A DNA stretch of 64,000 nt, from NCBI RefSeq assembly GCF_907165045.1, contig NZ_CAJRAU010000001.1, positions 620,001 to 684,000 of the forward strand. Reading direction: 5' to 3'. The number at the start of each line of letters is the position of its first letter. Within the stretch, counting starts at the first letter, position 1. A program made the translations under genes and the position numbers. Source of the stretch: Dyadobacter linearis (GTDB taxonomy: Bacteria; Bacteroidota; Bacteroidia; Cytophagales; Spirosomataceae). Of the stretch, positions 1 through 9,702 are shown in pieces. A model generated the notes under the pieces. It had not been told where the DNA came from and did no database searches. It was given only the letters and a program-made list of their open reading frames with translations.

Positions 1-237
1 CTTGACGAAAGCTTCCTGCAAACGATGGCCAGCGCAACCAGAGGCACTTATTACGAGCTTAATAATTCCAAAAACGAAATGTCCAAGCTCACGAATGATA
101 TCGATGTTGCAGAAGGTACGCTCGTTGATTCAAGGACAATCACGGTGGTTAGTAATAAGTACTATTACTTCCTCGGCGCGGCGCTGATCCTGATTTTGCT
201 CGACATTTTAATTACCATCGGAACGTTCCGACTATAA
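1..237 (+). CDS. VWA-domain membrane protein, C-terminal end (BatA/BatB-like), partial
   Basis: The reading frame is open from base 1 and stops at 235-237, so only the last 78 residues are present. The text LDESFLQTMASATRGTYYEL resembles the end of a von Willebrand A domain of Bat proteins, where a phrase of the type 'is it complete, does it show' precedes a linker. A single hydrophobic helix (FLGAALILILLDILITIGTF) closes the protein, as in BatA/BatB, which are inner-membrane anchored. The next gene is a TPR protein, matching the Bat order VWA then TPR (BatC). Bat proteins are linked to envelope stress and aerotolerance in Bacteroidota, but the biochemical role is not settled. The VWA metal site lies outside the window. 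Confidence 0.7.
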   Translation, partial: LDESFLQTMASATRGTYYELNNSKNEMSKLTNDIDVAEGTLVDSRTITVVSNKYYYFLGAALILILLDILITIGTFRL

Positions 238-278
238 AGATCAATTCCTATTTTTGGGCTTCCAATATCAAAATCGAT

Positions 279-998
279 ATGACGGCACTTATTCTTTATG
301 TCCTTCTCTGGCTTTGGGATAACCGGACTTTCGATTCAATTACCAAAGCAAATCAGCGAAAAGTCGACGCTGAGCAAGCCTACCAGAGTAAAGAATACAA
401 ACGTTCGGCTGAGCTGTACAACCAAATTACTTACGGTTCGCTGTTTTCAGCTCCTGCCGCGCGCCTTAACCTGGCACATTCCCTTTACCTGACCAAAAAC
501 TACAAGCAGGCAATGAAACATTACCGCCTGCTCAGTGATATTGACGATAGCGCGATTGCGTCGGTCGCTAACAGCCAGATTGCATTGATACTGGTCGCGG
601 GAAAAGATACCGCAGGCGCTCTTGGGAACCTTCGTACCGCACTTCGACTTGAACCGGGCAACCAGCTTGCCAGACAGAATTATATTGTTTTGAAGAAAAA
701 CTTCTCGGGAGAGGAAAGTCCGTCCGATATTCATACCGAAAAAAAGAAATCCACCCAGCAGACGAAGGCTGAACAAGACAGGCCAGCCGAACCGCTTCCA
801 AATACCCAAGGCCGCGAGTTGACGAATGATGCGAAAAAGGAGGAATTGCTAAAAAGTCTGAAACAAATGAATATGTCTGAGGACCAGGCGCGTGCGATTT
901 TGGATGCCATGAAATCGAACGAAAGCCAATATATTTACCAGCTCCGCAGAAAGCAATACAATACGCAGGCGAAGAAGACAGATGAAATCGAATGGTAA
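279..998 (+). CDS. TPR-repeat membrane protein, BatC-like
   Basis: A 239-residue protein with an N-terminal hydrophobic segment (residues 2-13) followed by helical repeats: residues about 29-140 show TPR-like spacing (AEQAYQSKEYKRSAELYNQI, then AARLNLAHSLYLTKNYKQAM, then ALGNLRTALRLEPGNQLAR). Residues 145-200 are polar and low complexity, and a basic glutamine-rich tail ends the protein. It starts 41 bp after the VWA gene on the same strand, the arrangement of batB-batC, so it probably belongs to that complex as a scaffold facing the periplasm. batD and batE do not follow; purC does. The family assignment is by context and repeat pattern; a different TPR protein cannot be excluded. Confidence 0.7.
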   Translation: MTALILYVLLWLWDNRTFDSITKANQRKVDAEQAYQSKEYKRSAELYNQITYGSLFSAPAARLNLAHSLYLTKNYKQAMKHYRLLSDIDDSAIASVANSQIALILVAGKDTAGALGNLRTALRLEPGNQLARQNYIVLKKNFSGEESPSDIHTEKKKSTQQTKAEQDRPAEPLPNTQGRELTNDAKKEELLKSLKQMNMSEDQARAILDAMKSNESQYIYQLRRKQYNTQAKKTDEIEW

Positions 999-1014
999 TT
1001 TTTAATATAAACTA

Positions 1015-1956
1015 ATGAACAGCATTTCAGGAACCAACTTCCAGTTTCCCGGACAAACAGGGTTTTACAAAGGAAAAGTAAGGGATGTTTACTCTTTTGA
1101 AAAAAAGCTGGTAATGGTCGCTACCGACCGCATTTCGGCCTTTGACGTGATTCTTCCCCGCGCGATTCCCTACAAGGGGCAGGTTTTGAACCAGATCGCA
1201 GCGCACTTCTTGAATGCAACTTCCGGTATTGTTCCCAACTGGCTCCTGGAAGTGCCGGACCCGAATGTGAGTATTGGTCTGAAATGCCAGGCTTACCCTG
1301 TGGAAATGGTCGTGCGAGGTTACCTGGCTGGTCACGCCTGGCGGGAATATGCTGCGGGAAAAAGGTCGGTTTGCGGTGTTTCTTTACCAGAAGGTCTTAA
1401 AGAAAACGATAAGCTGCCAGAGCCGATCATCACGCCGACTACCAAGGCGCACGAAGGACACGACGAGGATATTTCGAGGGAGGAGATACTGGCCCAGGGA
1501 CTGGTAAGTGAGGATGAATATGAGCACCTGGAACGCTATACGCTGGCATTGTTTGCAAAAGGAACTGAAATGGCGGCCGATCAGGGGTTGATCCTGGTAG
1601 ATACCAAATATGAGTTCGGACAACTCGACGGGACCATTTACCTGATCGATGAAATCCACACGCCCGACTCTTCCCGGTATTTTTATCAGGACGTATATGC
1701 GGAAAATCAGGAGGCGGGATTGCCCCAGAAACAGCTTAGCAAGGAATTTGTAAGGGAATGGCTCATTCAGAATGGTTTCCAGGGTAAAGACGGGCAGGAT
1801 GTACCGGAAATGACAGACCAGCGCGTTGAACTGATCTCGGCCAGATATATCGAGCTATTCGAAAAAGTGACCGGGAACAAATTTCAGAAAAATAACCTGG
1901 ATAACCCTGTGAAGCGGATTGAGGAAGCAATTCTCAGAACTTTACAAACAAACTGA
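1015..1956 (+). CDS. purC: Phosphoribosylaminoimidazole-succinocarboxamide synthase
   Basis: This is SAICAR synthase, the purine-pathway ligase that joins CAIR and aspartate using ATP in the cytosol. The 313-residue length fits the longer bacterial/eukaryotic-type form. Motifs visible are [10 protein letters not shown] (residues about 17-26, nucleotide-binding loop), [37 protein letters not shown], and [14 protein letters not shown] near residue 190, all diagnostic of the family. The ATG at 1015 lies 16 bp after the TPR gene stop, so it may share that transcript. No other purine gene is adjacent, so the neighbourhood gives no pathway clustering. Identification is secure. Confidence 0.96.
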   Translation: MNSISGTNFQFPGQTGFYKGKVRDVYSFEKKLVMVATDRISAFDVILPRAIPYKGQVLNQIAAHFLNATSGIVPNWLLEVPDPNVSIGLKCQAYPVEMVVRGYLAGHAWREYAAGKRSVCGVSLPEGLKENDKLPEPIITPTTKAHEGHDEDISREEILAQGLVSEDEYEHLERYTLALFAKGTEMAADQGLILVDTKYEFGQLDGTIYLIDEIHTPDSSRYFYQDVYAENQEAGLPQKQLSKEFVREWLIQNGFQGKDGQDVPEMTDQRVELISARYIELFEKVTGNKFQKNNLDNPVKRIEEAILRTLQTN

Positions 1957-2003
1957 TTTAGAAAAATTCATTCAAACTATTGTTTTGACGAAACAACACA
2001 ACA

Positions 2004-2426
2004 ATGAACTTTAAACTGGAAAAGAAAGAACAATACGTATATATCGAACTGGAAGAGCCTGCTTTTGGCGGAGAAGTGCCCGCTGCATTTGAGGAAACCG
2101 CCAGGGGCCTTTTCAAAGAAGGTTATCATAGTCTGATCGTGAACATGCAGTCCGTCAAATCGGTCGACGCGCCGGGAACTGTGACCCTGAAAAAGGTGAA
2201 CTGGCTTTGTGCAAACGATCTGGGTATGCTGGCGATCGTCACCCGCGACGACGATTTTATGGATTTGCTGGAAAGTTTGAAAATTCCGGATCTGACGATT
2301 TTACCAACTAAAGAAGAAGCGATCGACGCTGTTTTTATGCATAAACTTGAAAACGAATTTGGCGCAGGAGATGATGATTACGATGACGAAGATTACGAAG
2401 GTGTGAGCGAATCAAAAGAACCCTGA
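2004..2426 (+). CDS. STAS-like (anti-sigma-factor-antagonist type) protein
   Basis: A 140-residue cytosolic protein with the alternating strand/helix layout of STAS domains: [19 protein letters not shown], then a helix, then [22 protein letters not shown], where the serine-aspartate region around residues 52-56 lies where antagonists carry their phosphorylatable serine. The last 25 residues are an acidic tail ([10 protein letters not shown]). It lies 47 bp after purC and ends just before a strong terminator, so it closes the transcript. Such stand-alone STAS proteins usually work in partner switching, but no kinase or phosphatase gene is nearby. The fold is a moderately firm call and the function is unknown. 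Confidence 0.6.
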   Translation: MNFKLEKKEQYVYIELEEPAFGGEVPAAFEETARGLFKEGYHSLIVNMQSVKSVDAPGTVTLKKVNWLCANDLGMLAIVTRDDDFMDLLESLKIPDLTILPTKEEAIDAVFMHKLENEFGAGDDDYDDEDYEGVSESKEP

Positions 2427-2449
2427 TATTCAAAGCCTTAATACAGAAC

Positions 2450-2484
2450 AGCCACTTCGAGTTCAAGATCGGGGTGGCTTTTTT
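2450..2484 (+). terminator. Rho-independent terminator after the STAS gene
   Basis: An 11-bp stem (AGCCACTTCGA against TCGGGGTGGCT, with two G-U pairs), an 8-nt loop and six T residues. It lies 24 bp after the stop at 2426 and separates this transcript from gltB. Confidence 0.85.
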
Positions 2485-2796
2485 GTCTTTTACCCAGAGC
2501 AAATTTATAATCTTCCAAGATGGCGAATTGTGGAAATTTGATTTCCATTTTCCTAACAATTGAACGCTCTCCTTACATTTCTAGCAATATTTTTATAATA
2601 ATTGTAACTAAATAATCAAAAAACACCGACTAGTAGAAAATTTTGCCATTCGCGTAATAAGCCAAATATTTTTTATGATTATCTTGCGTGGCTTTACCCT
2701 ATCCATACTACAAAAGCGGTTTAGCACTTTTTTTAAATTGGTTATTTAAACAAATTCTAATTACGAATTTGGTAATTACCCTACAATCTTCGATAA
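2485..2796 (+). promoter_or_regulatory. AT-rich gltBD upstream region
   Basis: About 310 bp without a gene between the terminator and gltB. It is much richer in A and T than its surroundings. A TTTG at 2642-2645 is followed 21 bp later by TATTTTTT (2667-2674), and a TATCTTG lies at 2680-2686; both only partly match the Bacteroidota consensus TTTG-N19-TAnnTTTG. The gltBD promoter should be here, but the exact site cannot be fixed by eye. Confidence 0.3.
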
Positions 2797-5700
2797 ATGT
2801 CGCAAATGTCTGAATCAATGGTAGAAAATCAGGGACTGTACCGTCCGGAATTTGAGCATGATGCCTGTGGGATCGGTTTCCGGGCTAACATCAAAGGCCG
2901 AAAGTCACACCAAATTGTGGCCGACGCTATTCACATGTTAGAGAGAATGGAACATAGGGGTGCTACCGGTTTTGACCCTAATACTGGTGACGGTGCCGGA
3001 ATCCTCATTCAAATACCACATGAATTCTTTGTTGAAGAATCTATAAAACTGGGTTTCCACCTTCCTGCTGCCGGCGAATATGGCGTGGGTATGATCTTCT
3101 TTCCGGGCAACGAAACGATCCGGGAAGAGTGCCGCGACATTTTAAACCGCAAGATTAAAAAGCTTGGCCTGCAATTGCTGGGTTACCGCAGCGTGCCTAC
3201 CCTGAACAATACATTGGGAGAAGGATCACTTTCGGTTGAACCTTGTGTGGAGCAGGTTTTCATCAAGCGTCCGGACGATATTACTGAGGATACCGCATTC
3301 GAAAGAAAGCTTTTTATCCTTCGTCAGGTTTCTACCCGATTGATTAAAGACACTGTAAAAGGTGGTGCAAAAAGCTTCTATTATTCGTCGCTTTCGTGCC
3401 GCACGATTTCATATAAAGGCCAGCTTACCACTGCCCAGCTGAAATATTATTTCCCTGATCTCGAAAACGAATCTGTGGTTTCTGCGCTTGCAGTTGTCCA
3501 TTCGCGTTTTTCTACCAATACTTTCCCATCGTGGGAACTGGCGCAACCTTTCCGGTACATTGCGCATAATGGTGAGATCAATACGGTAAAAGGGAATGTG
3601 AACTGGATCCGCGCCGGAGAGAAATCTTTCCAGTCTGACCTTTTCACCAAAGAAGAAATGGATATGCTCCTGCCGATTTGCGACAGGAACCAGTCCGACT
3701 CCGCTAACCTGGACAATGCGATCGAAATGCTGCATTTGTCGGGCCGCTCGTTGCCGCACGTGATGATGATGCTGATCCCGGAAGCCTGGGACGGAAACGA
3801 ACAAATGGACCCCGACCGTCGCGCATTCTACGAATACCACGCCGCGATCATGGAACCGTGGGACGGACCTGCTTCTATTTCATTCACGGATGGAAAAATG
3901 GTAGGCGCTACCCTCGATAGAAATGGACTTCGCCCGTCGAGATATTGGGTTTTGGACGATGATACCATCATTATGGCTTCCGAAGCCGGGGTTTTGGAAG
4001 TAGACCAGTCACGCGTAGTGACCAAAGGCCGCCTGCAACCGGGACGGATGTTTGTCGTGGATATGGAGCAGGGACGCATTATTCCTGACGAAGAAATTAA
4101 AGCTTCTGTATGCAAGGCGCAGCCTTATCAGAAATGGCTGGACGAAAATAAACTGCACGTAGACCAGCTCGATCACCCGATCCGCACTTACCGTGCTTAT
4201 GATGAAAATGCATTGCTGAAACGTCAGGTTGCATTCGGATATACTTCGGAAGATCTGCGGATGATTCTGGCGCCGATGGCGCAAACGGGACTGGAAGCGA
4301 TCGGCTCGATGGGAACGGATTCTCCTTTGGCGGTACTTTCCGAGCAGAGCCAGCATTTATCGACTTACTTCAAACAACTTTTCGCGCAGGTTACCAACCC
4401 GCCGATCGACTCGATCCGCGAGCGTGCGATCATGTCGCTGATCTCGTTTGTAGGCAGCACTGAAAATATTTTAACCGAAACCCCAAAACACTGCCGCCAG
4501 ATCGCATTACCTCACCCGATCCTTTCGGTGCAGGAATTTGACAAGCTGCGTTTTGTGGATAAAGACGGTTTCCAGGCGAAAACGATCAATACCTATTTCC
4601 GCGCCGACGAAGGTGGAAAAGCGCTTGAAAGAGCACTGGAACGCATTTGCCGTTACGCAACCGACGCGATTGAAGATGGTTTCGAAATATTGATCCTTTC
4701 CGACCGCGCGATCGATTCAGACCACGCGCCTATTCCTTCGCTGCTTGCTACTGCCACTATTCACCACCATTTGATCCGCGAAGGATTAAGAGGTAAGGTT
4801 GGACTTTTGGTTGAAGCAGGTGACGTTTGGGAAACGCACCACGTGGCCACATTGATCGGTTATGGTGCAGCGGGTATTTGTCCGTACATGGCTTTCGAAA
4901 CGCTTTCTTACATGAATAAGAAAAGCATGATCGACGGCGAGTTTACAGACGAAAAACTGCATTACAACTACATTAAAGCGGTTAATAAGGAGCTTTTGAA
5001 GATATTCTCGAAAATGGGTATCTCCACCTTGCAATCGTACCAGGGCGCGCAGATTTTTGAATGCGTCGGTTTGAATAAGGATGTAGTTGACAAATATTTC
5101 ACCGGTACTATTTCTCGAATTAGTGGAATGGGTATCTCTGAAATCGCGCGTGAAATTCTGGTTCGTCACAAAGTGGCTTACCACGAAACGCCGGATCAGA
5201 AACCAAGGCTGGAAGTAGGTGGTGTATATCAATGGAAACAACGCGGCGAGGCACACATTTTCAATCCACAGTCTGTGCATTTGCTGCAACAGTCGACAAG
5301 GACCAATAGCTACGAACAATTCAAAAAATACTCGAAACTGATTGACGATCAGTCACATAAAGCATTAACATTACGCGGCCTGCTTCGTTTCAAGAAAGGA
5401 ACTTCCATTCCGATCGAGCAGGTGGAACCCGTAGAAAGCATATTCAAACGTTTCGCAACCGGCGCTATGTCATTCGGTTCGATCTCCTGGGAAGCACATA
5501 CTACCCTGGCGATCGCGATGAACCGCATTGGTGGAAAGTCCAATTCCGGTGAAGGTGGTGAAGATGAGCTGCGGTACAACCGGTTGCCAAATGGCGACAG
5601 CATGAACTCCCAGATCAAGCAAGTTGCTTCCGGCCGTTTCGGGGTTACGAGCCACTATCTGAGCAATGCGGGCGAGTTGCAGATCAAAACCGCGCAAGGT

Positions 5701-7380
5701 GCGAAACCTGGCGAAGGCGGGCAATTACCTGGGTTTAAAGTAGACGACTGGATCGGACGTACGCGTCACTCAACTCCGGGAGTAGGCTTGATATCTCCCC
5801 CGCCCCACCACGATATTTACTCGATCGAGGATTTGGCGCAGCTGATATTTGACCTTAAAAATGCCAACCGCGCCGCCAGGATCAGTGTCAAGCTGGTTTC
5901 CGAAGCTGGTGTAGGTACCGTTGCGTCGGGAGTAGCGAAAGCACACGCAGACCATATTCTGATCTCAGGTTATGATGGCGGAACAGGCGCTTCTCCATTG
6001 AGCTCGATCAGGCACGCAGGTTTACCCTGGGAGCTTGGACTGGCTGAAACGCACCAGACTTTGGTGAAAAATAAATTGCGCGGAAGGGTTACCGTTCAGG
6101 CTGACGGACAATTGCGTACCGGTCGTGATTTGGCGATCGCTGCAATGCTGGGTGCAGAAGAATGGGGTGTGGCTACTGCTGCACTGGTTGCCGCAGGTTG
6201 TATTATGATGCGTAAATGTCACCTCAATACCTGTCCGGTAGGTGTGGCTACGCAAAATAAAGAACTGCGTGCATTGTTCTCGGGTAAGCCGGAACACGTG
6301 GTAAATATGTTCACATTCATGGCGCAGGAATTGCGGGAAATTATGGCGCAGCTTGGTTTCCGCACTGTTAATGAAATGGTTGGACAGGCGCAGTACCTTG
6401 AAATTCGCAACGATATCAAGCATTGGAAATATAAAAACCTGAATTTCGACGCGATCCTTTACAAAGAAGGAGACTTGTCCGTGGCGCAGTTCAAGCAGGA
6501 AGAGCAGGATCACGGTATTGACAGTATTCTCGATATAGATTTGATCAAAGCGGCGCAGCCTGCATTGGAAAGTAAGGAAGAGATATACGGGGAGTTTCCG
6601 GTGAACAACCTGAACCGCTCGCTCGGAACCATGCTTTCTAATGAAATCTCTAAAAAACACGGCGGCAGCGGACTTCCGAAAGGAAATATCCACTTCAAAT
6701 TCCGCGGAACAGCGGGACAAAGTTTCGGTGCATTCAATACTGCCGGTGTGCGCCTGGAATTGGAAGGTGACGCAAATGACTACTTCGGAAAAGGACTTTG
6801 CGGCGCTGAACTGATCGTGTACCCGGATCGTGACTCGAAATTTAAACCGGAAGAAAATATCATCATCGGTAACGTGGCATTCTACGGAGCTACCTCCGGC
6901 GACGCGTACATCCGCGGAACTGCCGGCGAGCGTTTCTGTGTGCGTAACTCGGGTGCGAAGGTAGTAGTGGAAGGTGTAGGAGACCACGGACTGGAATATA
7001 TGACCGGCGGATTGGCGATCATTCTCGGATCGACCGGCCGCAACTTTGCAGCAGGTATGTCGGGCGGGGTAGCTTATGTTTTGGATAAAACAGGAGACTT
7101 CCGCGAAAAAGTTAATATGGAAATGGTTTCGCTTGAAGCGCTGAACGAAGAAGATCAGGGAATTTTGCGCGAATATCTTGACAAACATTTCCAATACACA
7201 ACCAGCAACGTCGCATTCCAGCTGATCCAGAACTGGGAACAGTCTGTGAAGCGTTTTGTGAAAGTGATGCCTTCTGATTTCAAAAAGGCTTTGGAAGGTC
7301 GTGGTATCACGCTGGCACAGCAGATAGCAGACAAGAATGTGGTGTACAAAGACATCGTTGTAGATGTGGTTCACCAGTAA
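2797..7380 (+). CDS. gltB: Glutamate synthase (NADPH), large subunit
   Basis: A 1527-residue glutamine-oxoglutarate aminotransferase alpha chain, which converts glutamine plus 2-oxoglutarate to two glutamates. The N-terminal amidotransferase nucleophile is Cys24 in HDACGIGF, so the first 23 residues should be removed as a propeptide. The central domain and the FMN-binding synthase domain follow (GGKSNSGEGGEDELRY near residue 910, and SGYDGGTGASPL). The 3Fe-4S ligands are in CIMMRKCHLNTCPVG near residue 1135. The C-terminal beta-helix (GXXG-rich, residues about 1280-1480) completes the usual order. Two further methionines (residues 4 and 8) could serve as starts without affecting the mature enzyme. 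gltD follows after 60 bp. Full length, no defects seen. Confidence 0.98.
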   Translation: MSQMSESMVENQGLYRPEFEHDACGIGFRANIKGRKSHQIVADAIHMLERMEHRGATGFDPNTGDGAGILIQIPHEFFVEESIKLGFHLPAAGEYGVGMIFFPGNETIREECRDILNRKIKKLGLQLLGYRSVPTLNNTLGEGSLSVEPCVEQVFIKRPDDITEDTAFERKLFILRQVSTRLIKDTVKGGAKSFYYSSLSCRTISYKGQLTTAQLKYYFPDLENESVVSALAVVHSRFSTNTFPSWELAQPFRYIAHNGEINTVKGNVNWIRAGEKSFQSDLFTKEEMDMLLPICDRNQSDSANLDNAIEMLHLSGRSLPHVMMMLIPEAWDGNEQMDPDRRAFYEYHAAIMEPWDGPASISFTDGKMVGATLDRNGLRPSRYWVLDDDTIIMASEAGVLEVDQSRVVTKGRLQPGRMFVVDMEQGRIIPDEEIKASVCKAQPYQKWLDENKLHVDQLDHPIRTYRAYDENALLKRQVAFGYTSEDLRMILAPMAQTGLEAIGSMGTDSPLAVLSEQSQHLSTYFKQLFAQVTNPPIDSIRERAIMSLISFVGSTENILTETPKHCRQIALPHPILSVQEFDKLRFVDKDGFQAKTINTYFRADEGGKALERALERICRYATDAIEDGFEILILSDRAIDSDHAPIPSLLATATIHHHLIREGLRGKVGLLVEAGDVWETHHVATLIGYGAAGICPYMAFETLSYMNKKSMIDGEFTDEKLHYNYIKAVNKELLKIFSKMGISTLQSYQGAQIFECVGLNKDVVDKYFTGTISRISGMGISEIAREILVRHKVAYHETPDQKPRLEVGGVYQWKQRGEAHIFNPQSVHLLQQSTRTNSYEQFKKYSKLIDDQSHKALTLRGLLRFKKGTSIPIEQVEPVESIFKRFATGAMSFGSISWEAHTTLAIAMNRIGGKSNSGEGGEDELRYNRLPNGDSMNSQIKQVASGRFGVTSHYLSNAGELQIKTAQGAKPGEGGQLPGFKVDDWIGRTRHSTPGVGLISPPPHHDIYSIEDLAQLIFDLKNANRAARISVKLVSEAGVGTVASGVAKAHADHILISGYDGGTGASPLSSIRHAGLPWELGLAETHQTLVKNKLRGRVTVQADGQLRTGRDLAIAAMLGAEEWGVATAALVAAGCIMMRKCHLNTCPVGVATQNKELRALFSGKPEHVVNMFTFMAQELREIMAQLGFRTVNEMVGQAQYLEIRNDIKHWKYKNLNFDAILYKEGDLSVAQFKQEEQDHGIDSILDIDLIKAAQPALESKEEIYGEFPVNNLNRSLGTMLSNEISKKHGGSGLPKGNIHFKFRGTAGQSFGAFNTAGVRLELEGDANDYFGKGLCGAELIVYPDRDSKFKPEENIIIGNVAFYGATSGDAYIRGTAGERFCVRNSGAKVVVEGVGDHGLEYMTGGLAIILGSTGRNFAAGMSGGVAYVLDKTGDFREKVNMEMVSLEALNEEDQGILREYLDKHFQYTTSNVAFQLIQNWEQSVKRFVKVMPSDFKKALEGRGITLAQQIADKNVVYKDIVVDVVHQ

Positions 7381-7440
7381 CAATGTATTCTCTATCAGTT
7401 AGTTAATCTATTCGAATAACGATTTAATAAGAAGTTAATA

Positions 7441-8949
7441 ATGGGAAAACCAACCGGATTTTTAGAGTTTGAACGGGAATTGCCTAAGAAGAGAAGTGTG
7501 GATGAGCGCTTGAAAGATTACAGCGAGATTGAAACGGCACCTACTGACTCTCATTCCAAACAGCAGGCAGCGCGCTGCATGGATTGCGGCATTCCTTTTT
7601 GCCACAATGGCTGCCCTCTTGGAAATATAATCCCGGAATTCAACGACGCGGTTTACGACGAAAACTGGGCATTGGCCTACGAAATTCTGGCTTCTACCAA
7701 CAATTTTCCTGAGTTTACCGGCCGCATTTGTCCTGCACCTTGCGAAGCTTCCTGCGTTTTGGGGATCAACAAGCCGCCGGTTGCAATCGAATATATTGAG
7801 AAGGCAATTATTGAAAAAGCGTTTGAACTGGGACTTGTTGTACCAAAACCACCTAAAACCCGCACGGGTAAAAAAGTGGCGGTAGTAGGTTCAGGACCAG
7901 CGGGATTGGCAGCTGCATACCAGCTCAATCAGGCAGGCCACTCGGTAGTTTTGCTGGAAAGAGCAGATCAGATCGGCGGGCTTGTTCGCTATGGTATCCC
8001 CGATTTCAAATTGGCTAAGTCCGTGATCGACCGCCGTTTGGCAGTTATGGAAGCAGAAGGTGTGGAATTCCGTACTAATGTAAATGTGGGTGTGGATATA
8101 ACCGCCGACGAGCTGACGAACGAATACGACGCGGTTGTACTGACAATGGGTTCCACGGTTCCGAGGGACGTAAAAATCCAGGGCCGGCAATTGAAAGGTG
8201 TTCACTTCGCGATGGAATTTTTGAGCCAGCAAAACAAAAGAGTAGCTGGTATCAATCCAGAAGTTGACCACCGCGGAGCAGCTTATGTTAATGGACAAAT
8301 CATTGCAAAAGATAAAAATGTAGTGGTAATAGGTGGTGGCGATACTGGTTCTGACTGTGTGGGAACATCCGGCCGTCACGGAGCTGCTTCTGTCACCCAG
8401 ATCGAATTAATGCCTATTCCGCCGAAAGAACGGGATTCGAGCACGCCCTGGCCAAACTGGCCAATGATGCTGCGGACTTCCACTTCGCACGAAGAAGGCT
8501 GCGACAGACACTGGTCGATCAATACCAAAGAATTTGTAGGCGACGAAAACGGTAATCTGAAAGCATTGAAGATCGTTGACCTCGACTGGCAGAAAGATCC
8601 GGAAACCGGCCGTATGCAAATGGCGGAGGTTCCTGGCAGCGAAAGGAATATCCCTTGCGAACTGGCATTCCTGGCAGCAGGTTTTCTTCACCCGCAACAG
8701 GAAGGTTTACTAAACGACCTGGAACTTGAATTTGACGAAAGAGGAAATATCAAAACCAATGGATATCAGTCTACCAGTAACGAAAAAGTGTTTGCAGCAG
8801 GTGACTGCCGCCGCGGACAATCGCTCGTGGTTTGGGCGATCAGCGAAGGTCGTGAGGCTGCAAGATCGGTGGATGAATTTTTAATGGGACAATCTTTCCT
8901 GGAAGCAAAAGCGGTATCTATGTTCAACCCGATATTCGCGCATGCATAA
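7441..8949 (+). CDS. gltD: Glutamate synthase (NADPH), small subunit
   Basis: A 502-residue beta chain that passes electrons from NADPH through FAD and iron-sulfur clusters to the large subunit. Cluster cysteines are in CMDCGIPFCHNGCPLGN (residues about 46-62) and in CPAPCEASC (about 99-107). An FAD-binding GSGPAGLAAAYQL lies near residue 150, an NADPH-binding GGGDTGSDCVGT near residue 300, and the FAD-closing AAGDCRRGQSLVVWAI near residue 460. The length equals the usual 470-500 residues. It forms an operon with gltB. The end is followed by a hairpin terminator at about 9.0 kb. Confidence 0.98.
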   Translation: MGKPTGFLEFERELPKKRSVDERLKDYSEIETAPTDSHSKQQAARCMDCGIPFCHNGCPLGNIIPEFNDAVYDENWALAYEILASTNNFPEFTGRICPAPCEASCVLGINKPPVAIEYIEKAIIEKAFELGLVVPKPPKTRTGKKVAVVGSGPAGLAAAYQLNQAGHSVVLLERADQIGGLVRYGIPDFKLAKSVIDRRLAVMEAEGVEFRTNVNVGVDITADELTNEYDAVVLTMGSTVPRDVKIQGRQLKGVHFAMEFLSQQNKRVAGINPEVDHRGAAYVNGQIIAKDKNVVVIGGGDTGSDCVGTSGRHGAASVTQIELMPIPPKERDSSTPWPNWPMMLRTSTSHEEGCDRHWSINTKEFVGDENGNLKALKIVDLDWQKDPETGRMQMAEVPGSERNIPCELAFLAAGFLHPQQEGLLNDLELEFDERGNIKTNGYQSTSNEKVFAAGDCRRGQSLVVWAISEGREAARSVDEFLMGQSFLEAKAVSMFNPIFAHA

Positions 8950-8995
8950 CCTCAGGCTAGTTTTTTGACCTGAATTAATATTATTTTTGATGAGA

Positions 8996-9029
8996 AAGCT
9001 GCTCGTATCGGGCAGCTTCTTATTTTTTG
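8996..9029 (+). terminator. Probable terminator after gltD
   Basis: A 7-bp stem AAGCTGC/GCAGCTT (8996-9002 with 9012-9018) is followed by CTTATTTTTT. A weaker TCAGG/CCTGA hairpin with a T-rich loop lies just upstream at 8952-8972. Together they probably end the gltBD transcript. Confidence 0.6.
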
Positions 9030-9078
9030 AGCCTCTATATTTAGCAAAATATTTAAAGTCCGCACCGAATCGCAGTTC

Positions 9079-9702
9079 ATGTTTTTACACCACTCCCCTT
9101 TCTGGCTCAGAGCATTTTTTCCTGGCTTTACCTGGCGAATTCCCACCAATGAGAAGAAACTTTTCATCACCTTCGACGATGGCCCAATCCCGGATATAAC
9201 AGAATTTGTGCTTGAAACTTTGAAGGATTTCAATGCAAAAGCAACGTTTTTTTGCATTGGAGATAATGTCCGGAAACATCCCGATATTTTTCACAAAGTT
9301 TTAAAATCTGGACATTCCGTTGGTAATCACACCTTTAACCACATGAATGGCTGGAAAACGGAAGATGAGATTTATTTAGATAATATAAAAAAATGCGACG
9401 GGCAGCTAAACCTGCAAACTGTACTTTTTCGGCCGCCTTACGGAAGGATCAAGAAAACACAATCAAAAAAAGTGCTTGAGAACAGGCAGATCATGATGTG
9501 GGATGTGCTGAGCGGAGATTTCTCAACGGAGCTTTCGCCTGAAAAATGTTTAAAAAAGAGCATTCAATATTCTCGAAATGGCTCGATTGTTTTGTTCCAC
9601 GACAGCCTCAAAGCTTCAAAGAATATGCAATACACACTTCCAAGATACCTGGCACATTTTTCTCAAAAGGGTTATACTTTTGAGTCCTTACCCATGCAAT
9701 AA
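9079..9702 (+). CDS. Polysaccharide deacetylase (NodB fold, CE4)
   Basis: A 207-residue carbohydrate esterase family 4 enzyme that removes N-acetyl or O-acetyl groups from a glycan. The five family motifs are present: TFDDGP (residues 31-36, catalytic Asp and metal Asp), HTFNH (metal histidines 84 and 88), RPPYG (about 119-123), MWDVLSGDF, and LFHDS with the last catalytic histidine. There is no clear cleavable signal peptide, although the first 18 residues are hydrophobic. The stop overlaps the next gene's ATG by one base (TAATG), so it is translationally coupled to a glycosyltransferase, suggesting a joint role in synthesis or modification of an exported glycan. Confidence 0.93.
   Translation: MFLHHSPFWLRAFFPGFTWRIPTNEKKLFITFDDGPIPDITEFVLETLKDFNAKATFFCIGDNVRKHPDIFHKVLKSGHSVGNHTFNHMNGWKTEDEIYLDNIKKCDGQLNLQTVLFRPPYGRIKKTQSKKVLENRQIMMWDVLSGDFSTELSPEKCLKKSIQYSRNGSIVLFHDSLKASKNMQYTLPRYLAHFSQKGYTFESLPMQ

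Noticed and set aside
6022..7383. A 453-codon open frame on the minus strand inside gltB
   Set aside because: It is an antisense shadow of the GC-patterned codons of gltB. The translation is rich in His, Cys and Phe with no family motif, and gltB is intact.
8987..9199. A 70-codon frame before the deacetylase
   Set aside because: Lies across the gltD terminator hairpin and overlaps the deacetylase gene in a different frame without family features.
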